Counted from the first letter of the stretch, positions 11,915 to 23,316 are shown. The stretch is DNA of 64,000 nt from Podospora bellae-mahoneyi (GCF_035222275.1 NC_085886.1:3782001-3846000), one strand, 5' to 3'. Program-made: numbers and translations. The notes: a model not told the origin generated them from the letters alone.

Positions 11915-13883
11915 ATGACACCAGAAGAAAGAGTCCCCGTCCTCATCGTGGGCTCAGGCTCAGCAGGCCTCTGCGCGGCCGTTTGGCTGGCCCGCTTCAA
12001 CATCCCCTACAAGATCCTCGAGCGCCGCAATGGTCCCCTCGAGATTGGACAGGCAGACGGCGTGCAGACCCGCACAGTCGAGATCTTCGACTCGTTCGGG
12101 ATAGCAGAGGAGATGCTCCGGGAGGCCTACCACGTGCTGGAGATTGCCTTTTGGTCCGCCCCCGACGCCGAGAAGGGCATCAAGAGGGCCAAGTACGAGG
12201 CCGACAAAGAGACCGAGATCAGCCACCAGCCGCACGTCATCCTCAACCAGGCGAGACTCAACGAGTTGATGACGGGGTTGTTGGGGTCCAACCCACCGAT
12301 TGAGTACCGATGCGAGGTGAAGAATGTGGTGGTGGATGACAATGCGGATAGAAAGGATTTGGAGTCTTACCCGGTCAGAGTGGATGCTGTTCAGGACGGA
12401 GTTCAGAAGACGTATCGGGCGAAATATGTGCTTGTATGTCTGCCCCTTCAAACGCCATGGGTGCGGAATAAGCAACATCGTACTGACTGGGTAAATAGGG
12501 CTGTGACGGCGCACACAGCATCGTCAGGAAATCCCTCGGCTTCAAGATGGTGGGCGACAGCTCAGACGCGGTCTGGGGTGTCATGGACATCTACCCCCGC
12601 ACAAACTTCCCAGACATTCGCAAAAAGGCGGTCATCAACTCAGCAGTCGGCAACATCCTCCTCATCCCGAGAGAGGGCGACTCCATGGTCCGCTTCTACA
12701 CCGAGCTCCCGGCAGGTACCAAAGTCAGCGATGTCAGCCTCGAAAAGCTGCACGACCACGCCCGCAAGGTGTTTCACCCCTATGAGATGGAGTTTGCGGA
12801 GACTTTCTGGTGGTCAGCCTACTCCATCGGTCAAAGAAGAGCCGACTTCTTCCACCAAGATCACCGTGTGTTTTTGACAGGTGATGCGTGCCACACTCAC
12901 TCTCCCAAAGCCGGTCAGGGTATGAACGTCAGTCTGCAGGACGGCCACAACATTGGATGGAAGCTTGGGATGGTCCTGCAGGGCCTTGCACGCCCAGATA
13001 TTCTCGAGACGTATGTGCTTGAGCGGGAGCGGACGGCTACCGAGCTGATCGACTTTGACCGCAAATTCACAAAGCTCTTCAACACCAAGTACCGCCAGGA
13101 ACACGGCATAACGGCGGGGATGTTTGCGGAGCAGTTCACCAAGGCGGGCAGGTACACGGCTGGCCAGGCTGTGCAGTACGATGCGTCTGCCATAACCGAT
13201 ATTGGAGAGCACGACAAGGAGTTGGTGGCAAAGGTGACAGTCGGCATGAGGTTTCCCACGGCGCAAGTGGTGCGGTCGTGTGACGCCAAGGCCATGCAGC
13301 TTGTGAAGGGGCTGCCAGCGAACGGGCAGTGGTATATCGTGGTGTTCTCGGGAGATCTGTCGCAGCCCGAAGCGATGTCGAGGTTGGACGAGGTGAGTTT
13401 TGATACAACGTCTTGGAGGATGGAAGTTCTGATGCTGATGTCACCGCCAACAGATCTCTTCAACACTCTCCCAAACAGTCCAGCGCTTCACGCCGACTGG
13501 TGTGGACCCAGATGCCGTGATCGACCGGATATTGGTGACAGCGGGCGACAGGAAGAAGGTTGAATTGGACACCATCCCGGATTTCTTCACACCGGTAACC
13601 GGGAAGTGGAAGATGAAGAATCTGGGCAAGATCTATGCCGATGATGACAGCTACAACTCGGGACACGGCCATGCGTATGAGGCTTATGGAGTCGATGCTT
13701 CCAAGGGCGCCATTGTGGTCGTGCGGCCTGATCACTGTGAGTACTTTCTTTCTGTTCGTGTGTGGAGCTTCGAGTGGATGTTGACGATTACCGAAACTAG
13801 ATGTTGCCAAGGTTTGCAGGTTGGAGGATGTCGAGTCTCTGGGAAGCTTCTTTGAGGGCTTCTTGGTGCCTGCTGAAAGTTGA
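11915..13883 (+). CDS. FAD-dependent monooxygenase, phenol 2-monooxygenase family
   Basis: Four exons (11915-12433, 12499-13392, 13454-13736, 13801-13883) encode 592 residues. The enzyme hydroxylates an aromatic ring using NADPH, O2 and FAD. The N-terminal Rossmann motif is VGSGSAGL (Gly13-x-Gly15-x-x-Gly18). The NADPH-contact DG motif GCDGAHS spans residues 174-180 and forms exactly at the first splice junction. The FAD-ribityl GD motif is TGDACHTHSPKAGQG, with Asp302. The C-terminal 150 residues (FTPTGVDPDAVIDRILV through VVVRPDHYVAKV) match the thioredoxin-like dimerisation domain of phenol hydroxylases. Length and domain order are normal. It is the first member of an enzyme-rich block with a reductase, an epoxide hydrolase and a lactonase-like protein downstream. 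Confidence 0.93.
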
Positions 13884-14203
13884 TGAGGCACTCAAGAGGT
13901 TGAGAATAGTGTAAAATATAGGTATCCAATAATGATCTTTGGGAACTCCAACTTCTGTATTATATGCCAAGCTTGCCCGTGGTAGATTGTTTCCCATGCC
14001 CTGCTCCCAAATCCGAAACTTTTGTCTATCCTGTTCAGACACATGTAGACTGAAGACTGACCCAGTAAGCCTCAAAGAGCTGAGCCTCAAACCAATGTTC
14101 TTAAGCAATACCCATTCTACCTCTGAGGGGGCTTCCAGATTCCCCTTCGAGTTCAAGCCAAATTAGCACTCTGAGATCCTTAAAAAGAAGAGTAAGCTAA
14201 GAC
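13884..14203. other. Intergenic stretch
   Basis: Convergent spacer between the monooxygenase and the small minus-strand frame. Nothing is recognised. Confidence 0.4.
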
Positions 14204-14419
14204 TCACTCGCGACCAGCATCCGCATTGTTTCTCTGACGCTTATCTTGCTGCTGGACAACCTGTTGGAGCCGATGCCGCTTCTGATCTTGGGCCGAGCTG
14301 CCTTGAGCAGCCTTTTGGGCTGGTGACTTGCGCGATCTTTCGAGATAGTTGACTGCCCAGGCCGTCGAGAAGACCAACTTGACGCCGATGACCGTCTTGA
14401 GGGGGCGATCCATAGCCAT
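14204..14419 (-). CDS. Small basic protein with one N-terminal hydrophobic stretch
   Basis: 71 residues. The start has a good context (AAAAAGATGGC), and a second Met is at codon 3. Residues 8-24 (KTVIGVKLVFSTAWAVNY) are amphipathic to hydrophobic. They are followed by a strongly basic, Gln-rich helix-forming tail (QKRHRLQQVVQQQDKRQRN). The layout resembles small mitochondrial inner-membrane assembly factors, but the family is not identified. A GTGAGT straddles the stop codon, so the frame could instead splice to a further exon. The evidence is frame quality and composition only. Confidence 0.5.
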   Translation of the reverse strand: MAMDRPLKTVIGVKLVFSTAWAVNYLERSRKSPAQKAAQGSSAQDQKRHRLQQVVQQQDKRQRNNADAGRE

Positions 14420-14884
14420 CTTTTTCTGCTTGAGTGGAATGGTGTAGTAGAGTCACCAGTGTTGATGTCGATGGGAGAAAAAACGGGTCAGAGAGGCGCG
14501 GTCCGGCTGATGTAGCTACCGTGGTGAAGTAGGTAGTGCGTCGTGAGTCTGGTACGGTTGTCTAGTGAAATTTCGTGGAGTGTTGGGGAATTTCTTGTTG
14601 TGGTGGACAGACAAGACTTTGTGCTCAAGGTGAAAAGCTTATAAGTTGGCGGAAAGCCACAGGAAGTTTGGAATGGGCCGGTACCTAAGTGGAGAGGAAG
14701 AGGAGGCTGTTGGTGACATGGAGACAAATCTGACACCGTTGAGCTAACAAAGTCTATTAAGAGAAGAGGAAATGCTGCAGAAACAAGATGTGGTATCTAT
14801 AGGTTAACAACCAAAAAAGTCAAGAGCCAAGAAAGCCCCCCCCCACGAGTCCATCAGGACAGAAATTTCAGTACTGGTCAGATA
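14420..14884. other. Intergenic stretch
   Basis: Leader of the small gene and 3' end of the reductase gene. It holds a poly-C run at about 14838-14845. No gene. Confidence 0.4.
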
Positions 14885-15640
14885 TTAGTATGTAATGGCA
14901 GCCATCCTCCTGAGCCACTCTCCAGCTTTCTCTCCCTCGATCAGGTTCTCAAAGATCCACCTCCCGACATCCTCCCGACTGATGGTATAGCCAACTGCCT
15001 TACTCTCCACCACTCCCTTGATTGGATCCTCCTTCCCGGCTCTGATCTCCCGCTTGGGACCATCTTTGGCACCGTCAACAAATAGACTTGGCCTCACAAT
15101 GGTCCATTCCTCCTCACTCTCGACCAAAGCGTCTTCCATGGCCTTCTTGTCCTTGTGGGGAACCTTCAGACCGACATGATACAACGGAACAAACAACAAC
15201 GGCACATCCCGCCCAAAGTCGGATACTCCTGTGGAGCTGAGGGCAACAATCCGCGGCTTGCCCTGCAGGTTGTGCTCTGTTCTGGCCTTCTGCAAGGCGG
15301 CCAAGACGGTCTTGATGCCATTTTCGCACACGTGAGCGTCGTCCATGCCCATCTTGGACAGGTTGAAGTAGGCGCCGATGGAGAAGACGATCACATCTGG
15401 GAGGCCCTGGCGGGGCGAGGACGGTGAAGGGAGAAGGGCGCGGAGAACAGCGTCGACGTCGTGAGCATTGCCCTGCTCTATCCGCAGCAACTTCTGGTCG
15501 ACTTCGGCCGGGATCTTGTCGGAGAGAGTGGAAGGTGTGCGGCAGAGGGCTGTGCAGGAGTGGCCGGCAGCGAGGGAGCGCTGGAGGGCAGAGAAGCCTA
15601 CGCCTCCGGTTGCGCCGAGGAAGAGGATGGACTTGGACAT
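14885..15640 (-). CDS. NAD(P)-binding reductase, atypical short-chain type
   Basis: Intronless, 251 residues. The Rossmann motif ILFLGATGGVG (Gly9-x-x-Gly12-x-x-Gly15) is at the very N terminus. ALCRTPSTL follows the second strand, VIVFSIGAY marks the fourth strand, and RIVALSSTGVSDFGRD gives the Ser-containing strand seen in atypical SDR (NmrA/epimerase-like) proteins. A YHVGLKVPHKDKKAMEDAL helix supplies Tyr/Lys candidates, and WTIVRPSLFVDG is the usual NAD(P)-epimerase-like substrate edge. The protein is probably a cytosolic NAD(P)H-dependent reductase or isomerase. It is transcribed away from the epoxide hydrolase across a 1-kb divergent promoter and sits in the same enzyme-rich block as the phenol hydroxylase-like protein. 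Confidence 0.85.
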   Translation of the reverse strand: MSKSILFLGATGGVGFSALQRSLAAGHSCTALCRTPSTLSDKIPAEVDQKLLRIEQGNAHDVDAVLRALLPSPSSPRQGLPDVIVFSIGAYFNLSKMGMDDAHVCENGIKTVLAALQKARTEHNLQGKPRIVALSSTGVSDFGRDVPLLFVPLYHVGLKVPHKDKKAMEDALVESEEEWTIVRPSLFVDGAKDGPKREIRAGKEDPIKGVVESKAVGYTISREDVGRWIFENLIEGEKAGEWLRRMAAITY

Positions 15641-16626
15641 TGCGGGGTGAGGATAGAGGTTGAATAAGTAATAGAAGGTATATAGGTCGTGGTGGAGGCG
15701 TTTAACAACTCGGGTCAGTAGGGCTGATGAGAATCTTTCGGTCAGTCAGGTTCTTGGAAGAAGACAAGAGGGAGGAAGTTGCTCCCTTTTATTCCCCCAA
15801 GTCGCATCCGGGACTCGCAAGACGGACACGCCATATCTGGCTTTCTTGTCCGATTCGGGGTAGATCTTCTCGAGAAAGGTGGCGCCAGCAAACAATGCGC
15901 CTCCACCAGCAGCGGGATGATGGGTGATGGTGATAAATATTGCGCCGTGGTGGTGGTTTGGTCTTTCACAGGGGCCTAGAATGCGACGTTAGCGCACCTA
16001 GAGTCGGGGTCCATCGCAACGTTCCTCCGATTGCTCCACTGTGGCTTTTTACTAGAGATTTTATTGGCCAGTCAGTCGATCCGAAGCCGTCTTGGCAAGC
16101 CACCCCGCCAAGAGCTGTCAGGATGAACACTCACAAATCCGACTCTCTTTCTCTTCGGCGATTTTCCGTCCTCGATTCGGCGGTTATTGATCCATGTCCT
16201 CTCACATCTCTAACACAGCCTTTACGGAGTAACTTTTGTTGGTGGTGTGTTGGCAGTCACCAGCCATGTGACCCGAAGTGAACCCACCTCAGCCTGGTGC
16301 AGTCATCAACTGACATCACCACGAAACTCATGAGGCATCTGCATATCGATCACACATCGCCATGTTTCCCAGATAAGGTTCCAAGAGCCAGCACAAGGTC
16401 CACCACACCTCGCCCTTCGCGCTCCAGGATGACGGCGATCAACTCGGCTCGGCTGTTGCCCCCGCCCTTCTCAACGGGTATGCATGCGGGGTGACGCTGG
16501 CCCCACTATCTCGTTGACTGCCGTTCAAGACATGGAGGTCCAGATGGATATAACTTGATAGCTCTTCCTCCAGCTTGAGAAGATATCTGGTGGTAGAACG
16601 AATCCATCAGCATTCTGTTCTGCATA
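15641..16626. other. Divergent intergenic region
   Basis: 986 bp between the reductase (minus) and the epoxide hydrolase (plus). It must hold both promoters. No gene-like frame and no repeat was recognised. Confidence 0.45.
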
Positions 16627-17964
16627 ATGTTGTCTTCAACCTGGGGCTCCCCCTCTGGGACAGTGCAACTTCCCAAAGAAGTAACACCTTACACGGTTAA
16701 CATCGACCAGGGACAGCTTGATCGGACTCAGACTCTGCTCAAGCTATCTCCCATACCGGGAGAATGCTACGAGAATTCACTCCCCGACGGCAGCCGGAAG
16801 CTGGGGCTGAGAAGAGAATGGCTGGTGGAGGCTAAGCGTGTTTGGGAAGAGGAATTCAGCTGGTAACCAACCTCTCCTCTTTCTTTTCCCACTTGCGAGC
16901 ACCTGTCTTGACAGTATCTTAGGAGAGCAGTCGAATCCCAGATTAACAGTTTCCCCAACTTCACCGCTTCAGTGCCCGTCAACGAACAAGGAGAACAGAT
17001 CAACGTTCAATTCCTCGGAATCTTCAGCCAGAACCCCAACGCTGTGCCAGTCGTCTTTCTTCACGGATGGCCTGGCTCCATCTTGGAGTTTCTTCCCCTC
17101 TTCAGCCTTCTAAGAGAAAAGTACCCGGATCCTGCTCGGTTACCGTTCCACCTGATTGCGCCTTCTCTACCTGGCTTTGGCTTTTCCGACCAGTTTCCCA
17201 ATGACAGAAACTACGGCATGGAGGATGTCGCCTTCGTCGTTGACTCGCTCATGGTTGGCACCCTTGGCCTCAAGAACTATGTAGTCCAAGGTGGCGACAT
17301 CGGGTCACGCATTGCACGTGTTCTCGGCAACCGATGTGAGCAGTGCAGTGCCGTGCTCATCAACTACAGCCCTGTTCCGCCGCCAGAAAGCTTTGACTTC
17401 ACAACACTGAGCGAGAAAGACAAAAGGGGATTGGAAAGAGGTGACTGGTTCCGCAACGATGGATCTGCCTACGCCATGATGGCCGCCTCCAGACCAGGAA
17501 CACTAGGATTGGCCTTGTCCGCCAGCCCTCTTGCGTTGCTGGCCTGGATAGGAGAAAAGTACCTCGACTGGACCGATCCCCTTTCCTTTACTCAAGACCA
17601 GACACTACCCAGCGGAGCTCGGTACTCGAGAAAGTTGATGAATGAAATCATTGCCAGCGTGGCACTCTACTGGCTCACCGGCAAGATCCATACCAGCTTC
17701 TACTCCTACCGGGAGGCGTTTGCCCTCAACGGCCGGGTCCCGCCATCAAGCAACGCGCAGTTCCCGGTCATGGCGCCGAAAAAGGTGGGTATGATGTGGT
17801 TCCCGTATGAGGTCATCCCTACCCCAAGAGCATGGATAGAGAAGTACTCTAACCTGGTCTTTTGGAGGGAGGAGGAAGTAGGAGGGCACTTTGCACAGTT
17901 GGAGCAACCTGAGGTTCTGGCTAAAGGGTTGGAGGATTTCATCAAGGTTTTGCAGGAGAAATGA
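16627..17964 (+). CDS. Epoxide hydrolase (alpha/beta fold)
   Basis: Two exons (16627-16862, 16923-17964) encode 425 residues. It opens epoxides to vicinal diols through a covalent ester intermediate. An N-terminal EHN segment (residues 18-110) has the family's YTVNIDQGQLDRTQTLL and a spliced WRAVESQINSFPNFT. The oxyanion-hole motif is HGWPGS at 126-131. The nucleophile is Asp204 in VVQGGDIGS, and the catalytic histidine is His401 in GGHFAQLEQP. The lid region (about 225-330) has the tyrosines expected to activate the epoxide (TSFYSYREAF). No signal peptide is seen. Its stop is only 87 bp from that of the convergent lactonase-like gene. With the phenol hydroxylase-like protein it suggests handling of aromatic epoxides, which is inference. 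Confidence 0.93.
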
Positions 17965-18051
17965 GAGCATCTTGATCTTTTATTCCTCTTATATGTACAT
18001 CATTGTTGTCTGGTGTTGTTTTGATACTAGGAAACAAACAGCTTCCACCGT

Positions 18052-18927
18052 TCAGACCCGAATAGTAACAGCAAAAACACCCTGTCCACCGCCGACATAC
18101 GCAATGTTTCTGTCCCTGTCTGTCCGCCCAAAAGCACAGCTCGTGCTGCCCGTCACGGTCCCCACGCTCACGGGGCTGGGTCTGGCAGCCGTCGGGTCAA
18201 CCTCGACCAGGGAGTTCCTGCTGTTGGTGGTGACATAAATCTTGCCGTTGGGACCGAAGCAGAGGTCATCGCCCATGAGGTTGGTCCAGAGGGTGGTCTG
18301 GGCGCCCGTGCTCTTGGCCGTGACGGGGTCGAGGGGGATCTTGTGAAACGAGTTGCGGAAGATGTTAGTGTACCACAGCGTCCCGTTGGCGTAGCGGATG
18401 CCGTCGATGCCGAAGGGGATGCCGCCTGATGGGGCCATGGTCGGGTCGCGGGCAACTTCGGAGTAGACGCCCGTGTTCACGTCGATCTTGTAGACGTTAC
18501 CGCGGCCGGCGTCGGCGACGAGGACGGTCGAGTTGTCAAAGTAGGCCAGGCCGTTGAGGTTCTGGGCTTCGGTGATGGTCTTGATGAGGGTGGAGCGGGG
18601 GGTGCCGGAGGAGAAGTCGACCTTGTAGATGGACTTGCCGCCGCCGATGACGGCGAACTGGTCGGGCTGGTACTCGGCGATTCCTGAGAGCCCGTTGGTG
18701 CCGGAGACGGAGAGGGCGGTGGAGGATGTCTTGGCTACGGGGTCGACCGAGTAGAGGGTTGCACTGTTCATGTTGGTGGCCAGGATGAGGCCGTTGGAAC
18801 GGACGGCGACATTCTCGATCGAGTTGATGCGGACAACCTGCTGAGCGGCCTGTCGTGGGGTGATTGGGCTTGCTGAGCCGAGGCTGGCGCTGGCCAACAG
18901 GGAGACAAGAGCTACTTGGGACAGCAT
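18052..18927 (-). CDS. Secreted SMP-30/gluconolactonase-like beta-propeller
   Basis: Intronless, 291 residues from the Met at 18927. A further Met lies 11 codons upstream, but this start leaves a clean signal peptide (MLSQVALVSLLASASLGSA). The mature part has repeating propeller blades: NSIENVAVRSNGLILAT, GLSGIAEYQPDQFAVIGG, LNGLAYFDNSTVLVADAGRG, IPFGIDGIRYANGTLWYTN and DDLCFGPNGKIYVTTN. This pattern fits the SMP-30/lactonase superfamily. Two or three N-glycosylation sequons are present (NST, NGT). The role is probably an extracellular lactonase or sugar-acid hydrolase; metal ligands cannot be assigned with confidence. It is convergent with the epoxide hydrolase. Confidence 0.85.
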   Translation of the reverse strand: MLSQVALVSLLASASLGSASPITPRQAAQQVVRINSIENVAVRSNGLILATNMNSATLYSVDPVAKTSSTALSVSGTNGLSGIAEYQPDQFAVIGGGKSIYKVDFSSGTPRSTLIKTITEAQNLNGLAYFDNSTVLVADAGRGNVYKIDVNTGVYSEVARDPTMAPSGGIPFGIDGIRYANGTLWYTNIFRNSFHKIPLDPVTAKSTGAQTTLWTNLMGDDLCFGPNGKIYVTTNSRNSLVEVDPTAARPSPVSVGTVTGSTSCAFGRTDRDRNIAYVGGGQGVFAVTIRV

Positions 18928-19644
18928 CGTGATGGATGGTTTCTCACAGGGAGGGTCCAAAAATCTGAGCTTGATGGAGAGGAGGATAGGTCACAAAAAG
19001 TCAATCTCGGCAGCGGTGAGTCCCTTCAAATAGCTATATTCCAATCCAGCAAGCTATTCCAAACATAACCCCTCAGATCATCAGCCTAGTCCCCTGGAGA
19101 AGCGAGGAGGAGGACCGGAAGGGCCCGGTATAAATGGGTCTTGGCACGTATTTCCAATTGCGGCTCGCGGGTACGTTGATCGACAATTATTCCTCGGACG
19201 CAGCCTAAATGACGAACTCGACAGAGTCTGGGATAGGCAATCTGGCTAATCCCGACACCACCAATTATCACCAGCCGCAGCTGACGTCCTCCGTCCGAGG
19301 CTTGTTTGTGCTTGTTTCTGTTCGTTTGTTGCTTGTTTATATGCGGTGTCTACTAATGCGGTCCGATCAGGGATGCATGTTTCCATTCATGACTAACCAA
19401 GCTTTCGTCAACAAATCTCGGTGGTTCTGTGAGTTTGTACATATGATACTCTTGACTGGGATGTGTAAGCCGGGCAGTCAACATTGTTGGTATGACTAAA
19501 GGTCTCAAGGAGCCCATCGAGATAAAACACAATCTGTATTAGGACTGTAGAGTCGGACATGGATAAGAATGTATGCGTCAGCCAAAAAGAATATATCTAT
19601 ATCAAAAACAAATCTACCTGTGAACAGGTAGAAAAATGGACAAT
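18928..19644. other. Intergenic stretch
   Basis: Promoter of the propeller gene and flank of the tRNA pair. No gene seen. Confidence 0.4.
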
Positions 19645-19728
19645 TGGACGAGTTGGGAATCGAACCCAAGACCTTTCGCATGAGATGCTGTTGCAAAGCG
19701 AACGCGCTACCAATTGCGCCACACGCCC
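19645..19728 (-). tRNA. tRNA-Ala (TGC) with an intron
   Basis: 84 nt on the minus strand. Acceptor GGGCGTG pairs with CTCGTCC with the alanine identity pair G3:U70 and discriminator A. One U:U mismatch lies at position 6:67. The anticodon stem TTCGC/GCGAA encloses TTTGCA followed by an intron of about 11 nt one base after the anticodon, the canonical eukaryotic site. T-arm TTGGG-TTCGATT-CCCAA. Mature body A-box and B-box are present. Confidence 0.9.
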
Positions 19729-19765
19729 GATGAGATATCAGGAGATCTGATGAGGTTAGAAATGC

Positions 19766-19850
19766 TGGACGAGCTGGGAATCGAACCCAGGACCTTTCGC
19801 ATACAGGGGAGTATGCTAAGCGAACGCTCTACCAACTGAGCCACACGCCC
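19766..19850 (-). tRNA. tRNA-Ala (AGC) with an intron
   Basis: 85 nt on the minus strand, 37 bp from the preceding tRNA-Ala. It has the same acceptor stem with G3:U70 and the same U:U mismatch. The anticodon loop reads TTAGCA and is followed by an intron of about 12 nt. T-arm CTGGG-TTCGATT-CCCAG. The near identity with its neighbour suggests duplication followed by an anticodon change. Confidence 0.92.
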
Positions 19851-22800
19851 TTAGTAACCTTGAATGGATGATGATCTTAGTCAGAAGATGTAGTTTTGTT
19901 TGATTCATTTATGCTATGTAGTCTTGGATTCAGAACGACGAGACCCTGAGAGTATAGTGTAAAAATCACTTCAATGAATTGACGAAGCTCGGCGCAGTGG
20001 TTGGAATTCAGCCTCGCCATAAAAAGACATCATGGATTCTGTTTCCGGTACAACTGATTGCGAAGTGATTCCTTGCATTGCTTGTTTCATTTGGCATGAC
20101 TGTTCCGCACCCAAATCAAGATCTGCCACAGAGAGGATTGAGAACTATCACATCCGAGATTTACTATCCGGTCCGGAGCCCGTGGTGACGTCGCATAGAA
20201 GACAAGGCATGATACCTGTCCGCCCACAGCCTTGTATGTATATACAGAACGAAATATGCACACGGCCCCGTCTAATTGTTTATTTGGCTGCCTAAAGCTT
20301 AGCTATCGTTTATCATATCCGGGACTAGTCACGCCTCTCCTTGTGCCATTAGACAGCTCTTTTAATCCTTCATCCAAACTTTCAAAAGTCGGCCCCCACG
20401 GGGAAAGGGGAAAACGGCACTTGTGTTTCTGGAGCGTTGCACAATGCGGATGGATTGTCCCGAGAATCCCTCGGGAGCTTTTTAGATCTCGGTGACTCAA
20501 AGGTTTTATTTTTGTTGTGTTGCCATTGCATCATAGACTGCGTGCGTGGTAATGGATTTAAGGTAATTCATGAGAAAGGTCCTCCATTATGAAGGATGAC
20601 TCGGTGTGCGGAAACCTTGCGCTTTGCAGAATGATTGATATCAGTTGTTGATATACGGGCTGCATGGTTTAGTGAGACAAATACAAACCAGTCCTTTTTA
20701 CTGTGACTCAGGCGAGGCCAGTGTTCAATAGGGAGATGGATTCCAATAGCACCCACACAGGGACGTCCTCCGAAGCTAGGTCGACCCCACGGCCAGAAAG
20801 TAACGGCCCAAAACTTTCCTGGTACATTGTAAGATACCTGTAGATCGTAGACATATACTCTTTTTGCTGGTAGCAAAAGGAAGGTGGATGACAAAGCCAG
20901 AGCCGAGAGGAGGCTCGGTAAATGCCGTACGACAGCAATAAAAAGATCAGAGGAAAGATGAGGACGAACAATGTTTTCACCTCATCACCTGCCAGTATTA
21001 CTCGAGGTGGCGTTTAGGCCTGATTGTGAGGTTTGCATGCAGGTGGCCCGGAGGCTAGGGATCACGCACGACCGAGACCCGTGGCCGCCGACAACTGAAA
21101 GCCGAAAATGCCAGGCCTCGAAATGCGGCGATACTGTATATGTGGAGTTGAGCGGCAAAGGGGTGGCCAAGGAGAAGGCCGAGATTAAGCTACTGCGGGA
21201 TTCCCGGCAGGAGACACGTTTTGTACAAGAGACGACGATGTGCCGCAGTGGTGCTGATAAAGCAACTAACGTTTGTATCAGCCTTGCATAGTCCTTTTGA
21301 ACAGGTACAGCCTTCTTCCCCAGATTGTTTTGACATGACGGTCGTACAGCTCCTGAAATCTTACATGCATCCGGCCGAAGGACCGGAATGAGCTCTCGAC
21401 ATAGAGACTAGCAAAGAAGTGAAGGTGGAGAGTGGTTATTTTGAAGGATGATGATTTGGGGGCCGTTCTCTGAAGGCACTGATGTCATGGGCATGCGTGG
21501 CTGGATGCTCGCACTCGATGGGAACTTGTTGTTCAACACCGCCCGCCAAAGTCTATGTTTACTGGTGCAAGCAGACCTTTTGCTTTCTGGACATTTGATG
21601 ACAGGAGCGGGCGGTGATGTCTCTCCCGATGGCCGGGTGATAGAGCTGCAGCTCATCTCTGGGTATGTGGCTGATGGTGTGTTTGACCCCGCCGGTAGTC
21701 GGCTGAGACAATGCTTCATTCGAAACATGGTAAGAGCACCGCATCGAAGGATGAAAGCATGGAAGCCAAACTGGCTTCGCCGCATCTCTACCGCTTCACC
21801 ATTTTGAGCACCGTTCCACTCGGCTGGGAGAAATGAAATCCGTTGTGTGTCGGGGAAGCTGGTCCGGGGCACAGCGGTGCATTCCAGCATGTTGGGTCAG
21901 GGGTTGATTGGCCGCCTTGCCAATTTGGGAGTGGCATCGCCAGCATCGACAACTAACACGGCACACCAGTGAACCAACGCCGGCGCTTCGAGGACGAGAG
22001 ATGCTCCCTGTTTTTTTTTTTTTTGTGTAGGTGGCGTGTTCTTGGTGTTCGCTGCGTATTTTGACGAACATATTGCTCTCCAGGAGACCGGCACAACGGC
22101 CCAGGGCAAAAGGTTCGGTATGTGGACAAAGTCGGCATTCGTGCAGGTCAGTCAGCCCGGAGATAACTGCTCTGTCTGGTACTACCTGATCGCTTGTGCG
22201 GGACGGGTCCGAAAAACAACGACCGGGCCGAGCAATCTGGTCCGGATCCGGGGGTCGCCCACGGAGGGCCCACCCCATTTTCTTCCATCGCCCGCCGTAC
22301 TACCAACAAATCGCCCTCGGGGCTTTCATGGGGCCAAAAGCTGTTGGAGCTAATCTTCCATGATTATGAGGGTGACGGGGTTTGGCACGCGATAGGTGTT
22401 TGATACCGCCGGTGTTGATGCATGTTGATAGCTTGGCAAACCGTCCCAACGCCGGCTGTTCCCCCGCTACTCCCGAGTGGCGCTCTTGACGCCGCAAATA
22501 TCAAGAATAGCTGACCTCATGGACAGCTCCGAAACCCTCGTACGAGAGAGTCGGCTTTCCCGGGCGAAGAATATGGAGATGGGTTTCGGAAATATCGATG
22601 AATTTATCTGATGCATGCTGATGGCACATTTTCAGCCACTACCCGACTGTGCAAAACTTAACATGAGAAACGTGATGAATGGGGGTTGATTGTGATCAAT
22701 AGCAGTATCCGATGTCATTGGAAACAACAGTTGTATTCCTAAGTCTAAGCCAAGATTTGTATCTCTGAACTATATAGATTAACAATGAACAGAATCAAAA

Positions 22801-23118
22801 GGCCTATGTTGAAGGAAAGTCGCGAATCGCCCATGCTGACATGGACGTGACAAAAATGTGGTATGATACAGAGCTCTCCCTCGCGGGTCACTTCTGTATC
22901 GATGCAGTATCTATCTAAAGCCTCTAAATCTCAGTCTATCGTGTATAAGTGCTGATCATAAGAATACTCTGTGAAAGCCGTCTCGCCATGGAAATGCTGG
23001 TCATGTTGTACAAGTTCGTTGCGTCCTGATAGATGGTCAGCAAGACACCTTGAGCTTGTCAATGACAGATTTCAATGTGTGCAGCCAACCTACCATAATC
23101 ATACAAAGTTCCGTCCCT
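19851..23118. other. Gene-poor stretch
   Basis: 3.3 kb with no supported gene. Overlapping frames on both strands at 21.4-21.9 kb reach 119-160 codons, but neither looks like a protein family. A poly-T run lies at 22012-22024. Composition is ordinary, so this is not a RIP island. Confidence 0.4.
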
Positions 23119-23316
23119 CTAGAAGTTGACAAACTCGTACAACCTCCTGCAGTCCTCGCAGTCCTCATAGCTGATGACTTTGAAAACCTTGTCGCGGCGA
23201 CTGTCGAACCGGCATTCACCGTATATGTAGCGAGTGTAGACGGTGCAGGAGTAAGCTTGCCTACGGACTTTGCTCCGGTGCTGGCACGCATAGACGGTTT
23301 CCTCCCAGTTACACAT
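23119..23316 (-). CDS. Small Cys-containing protein
   Basis: 65 residues from the Met at 23316 (MCNWEETVYACQHR). Six cysteines at 2, 11, 24, 35, 53 and 56, the last two as CEDC, plus a His after the second Cys, suggest a small metal-binding or disulphide-stabilised fold. There is no signal peptide, so zinc binding is more likely. Upstream lies a TATATATA box (23505-23512) and a CT/CA-rich leader of about 180 nt typical of fungal transcripts, which supports this as a gene. The reading frame also extends upstream of the chosen Met for 32 codons, but that part is His/Arg/Ser/Thr-rich and resembles leader sequence. The family is not identified. Confidence 0.58.
   Translation of the reverse strand: MCNWEETVYACQHRSKVRRQAYSCTVYTRYIYGECRFDSRRDKVFKVISYEDCEDCRRLYEFVNF

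Noticed and set aside
20708-20980. Minus-strand frame with a signal-peptide-like start (KTLFVLIFPLIFLLLSY)
   Set aside because: The rest is low-quality sequence with no conserved pattern; the hydrophobic start alone is not enough.
21408-21890. Opposed 119- and 160-codon frames
   Set aside because: Each is the mirror of the other, neither has a recognisable motif, and no promoter or splice structure supports one over the other.
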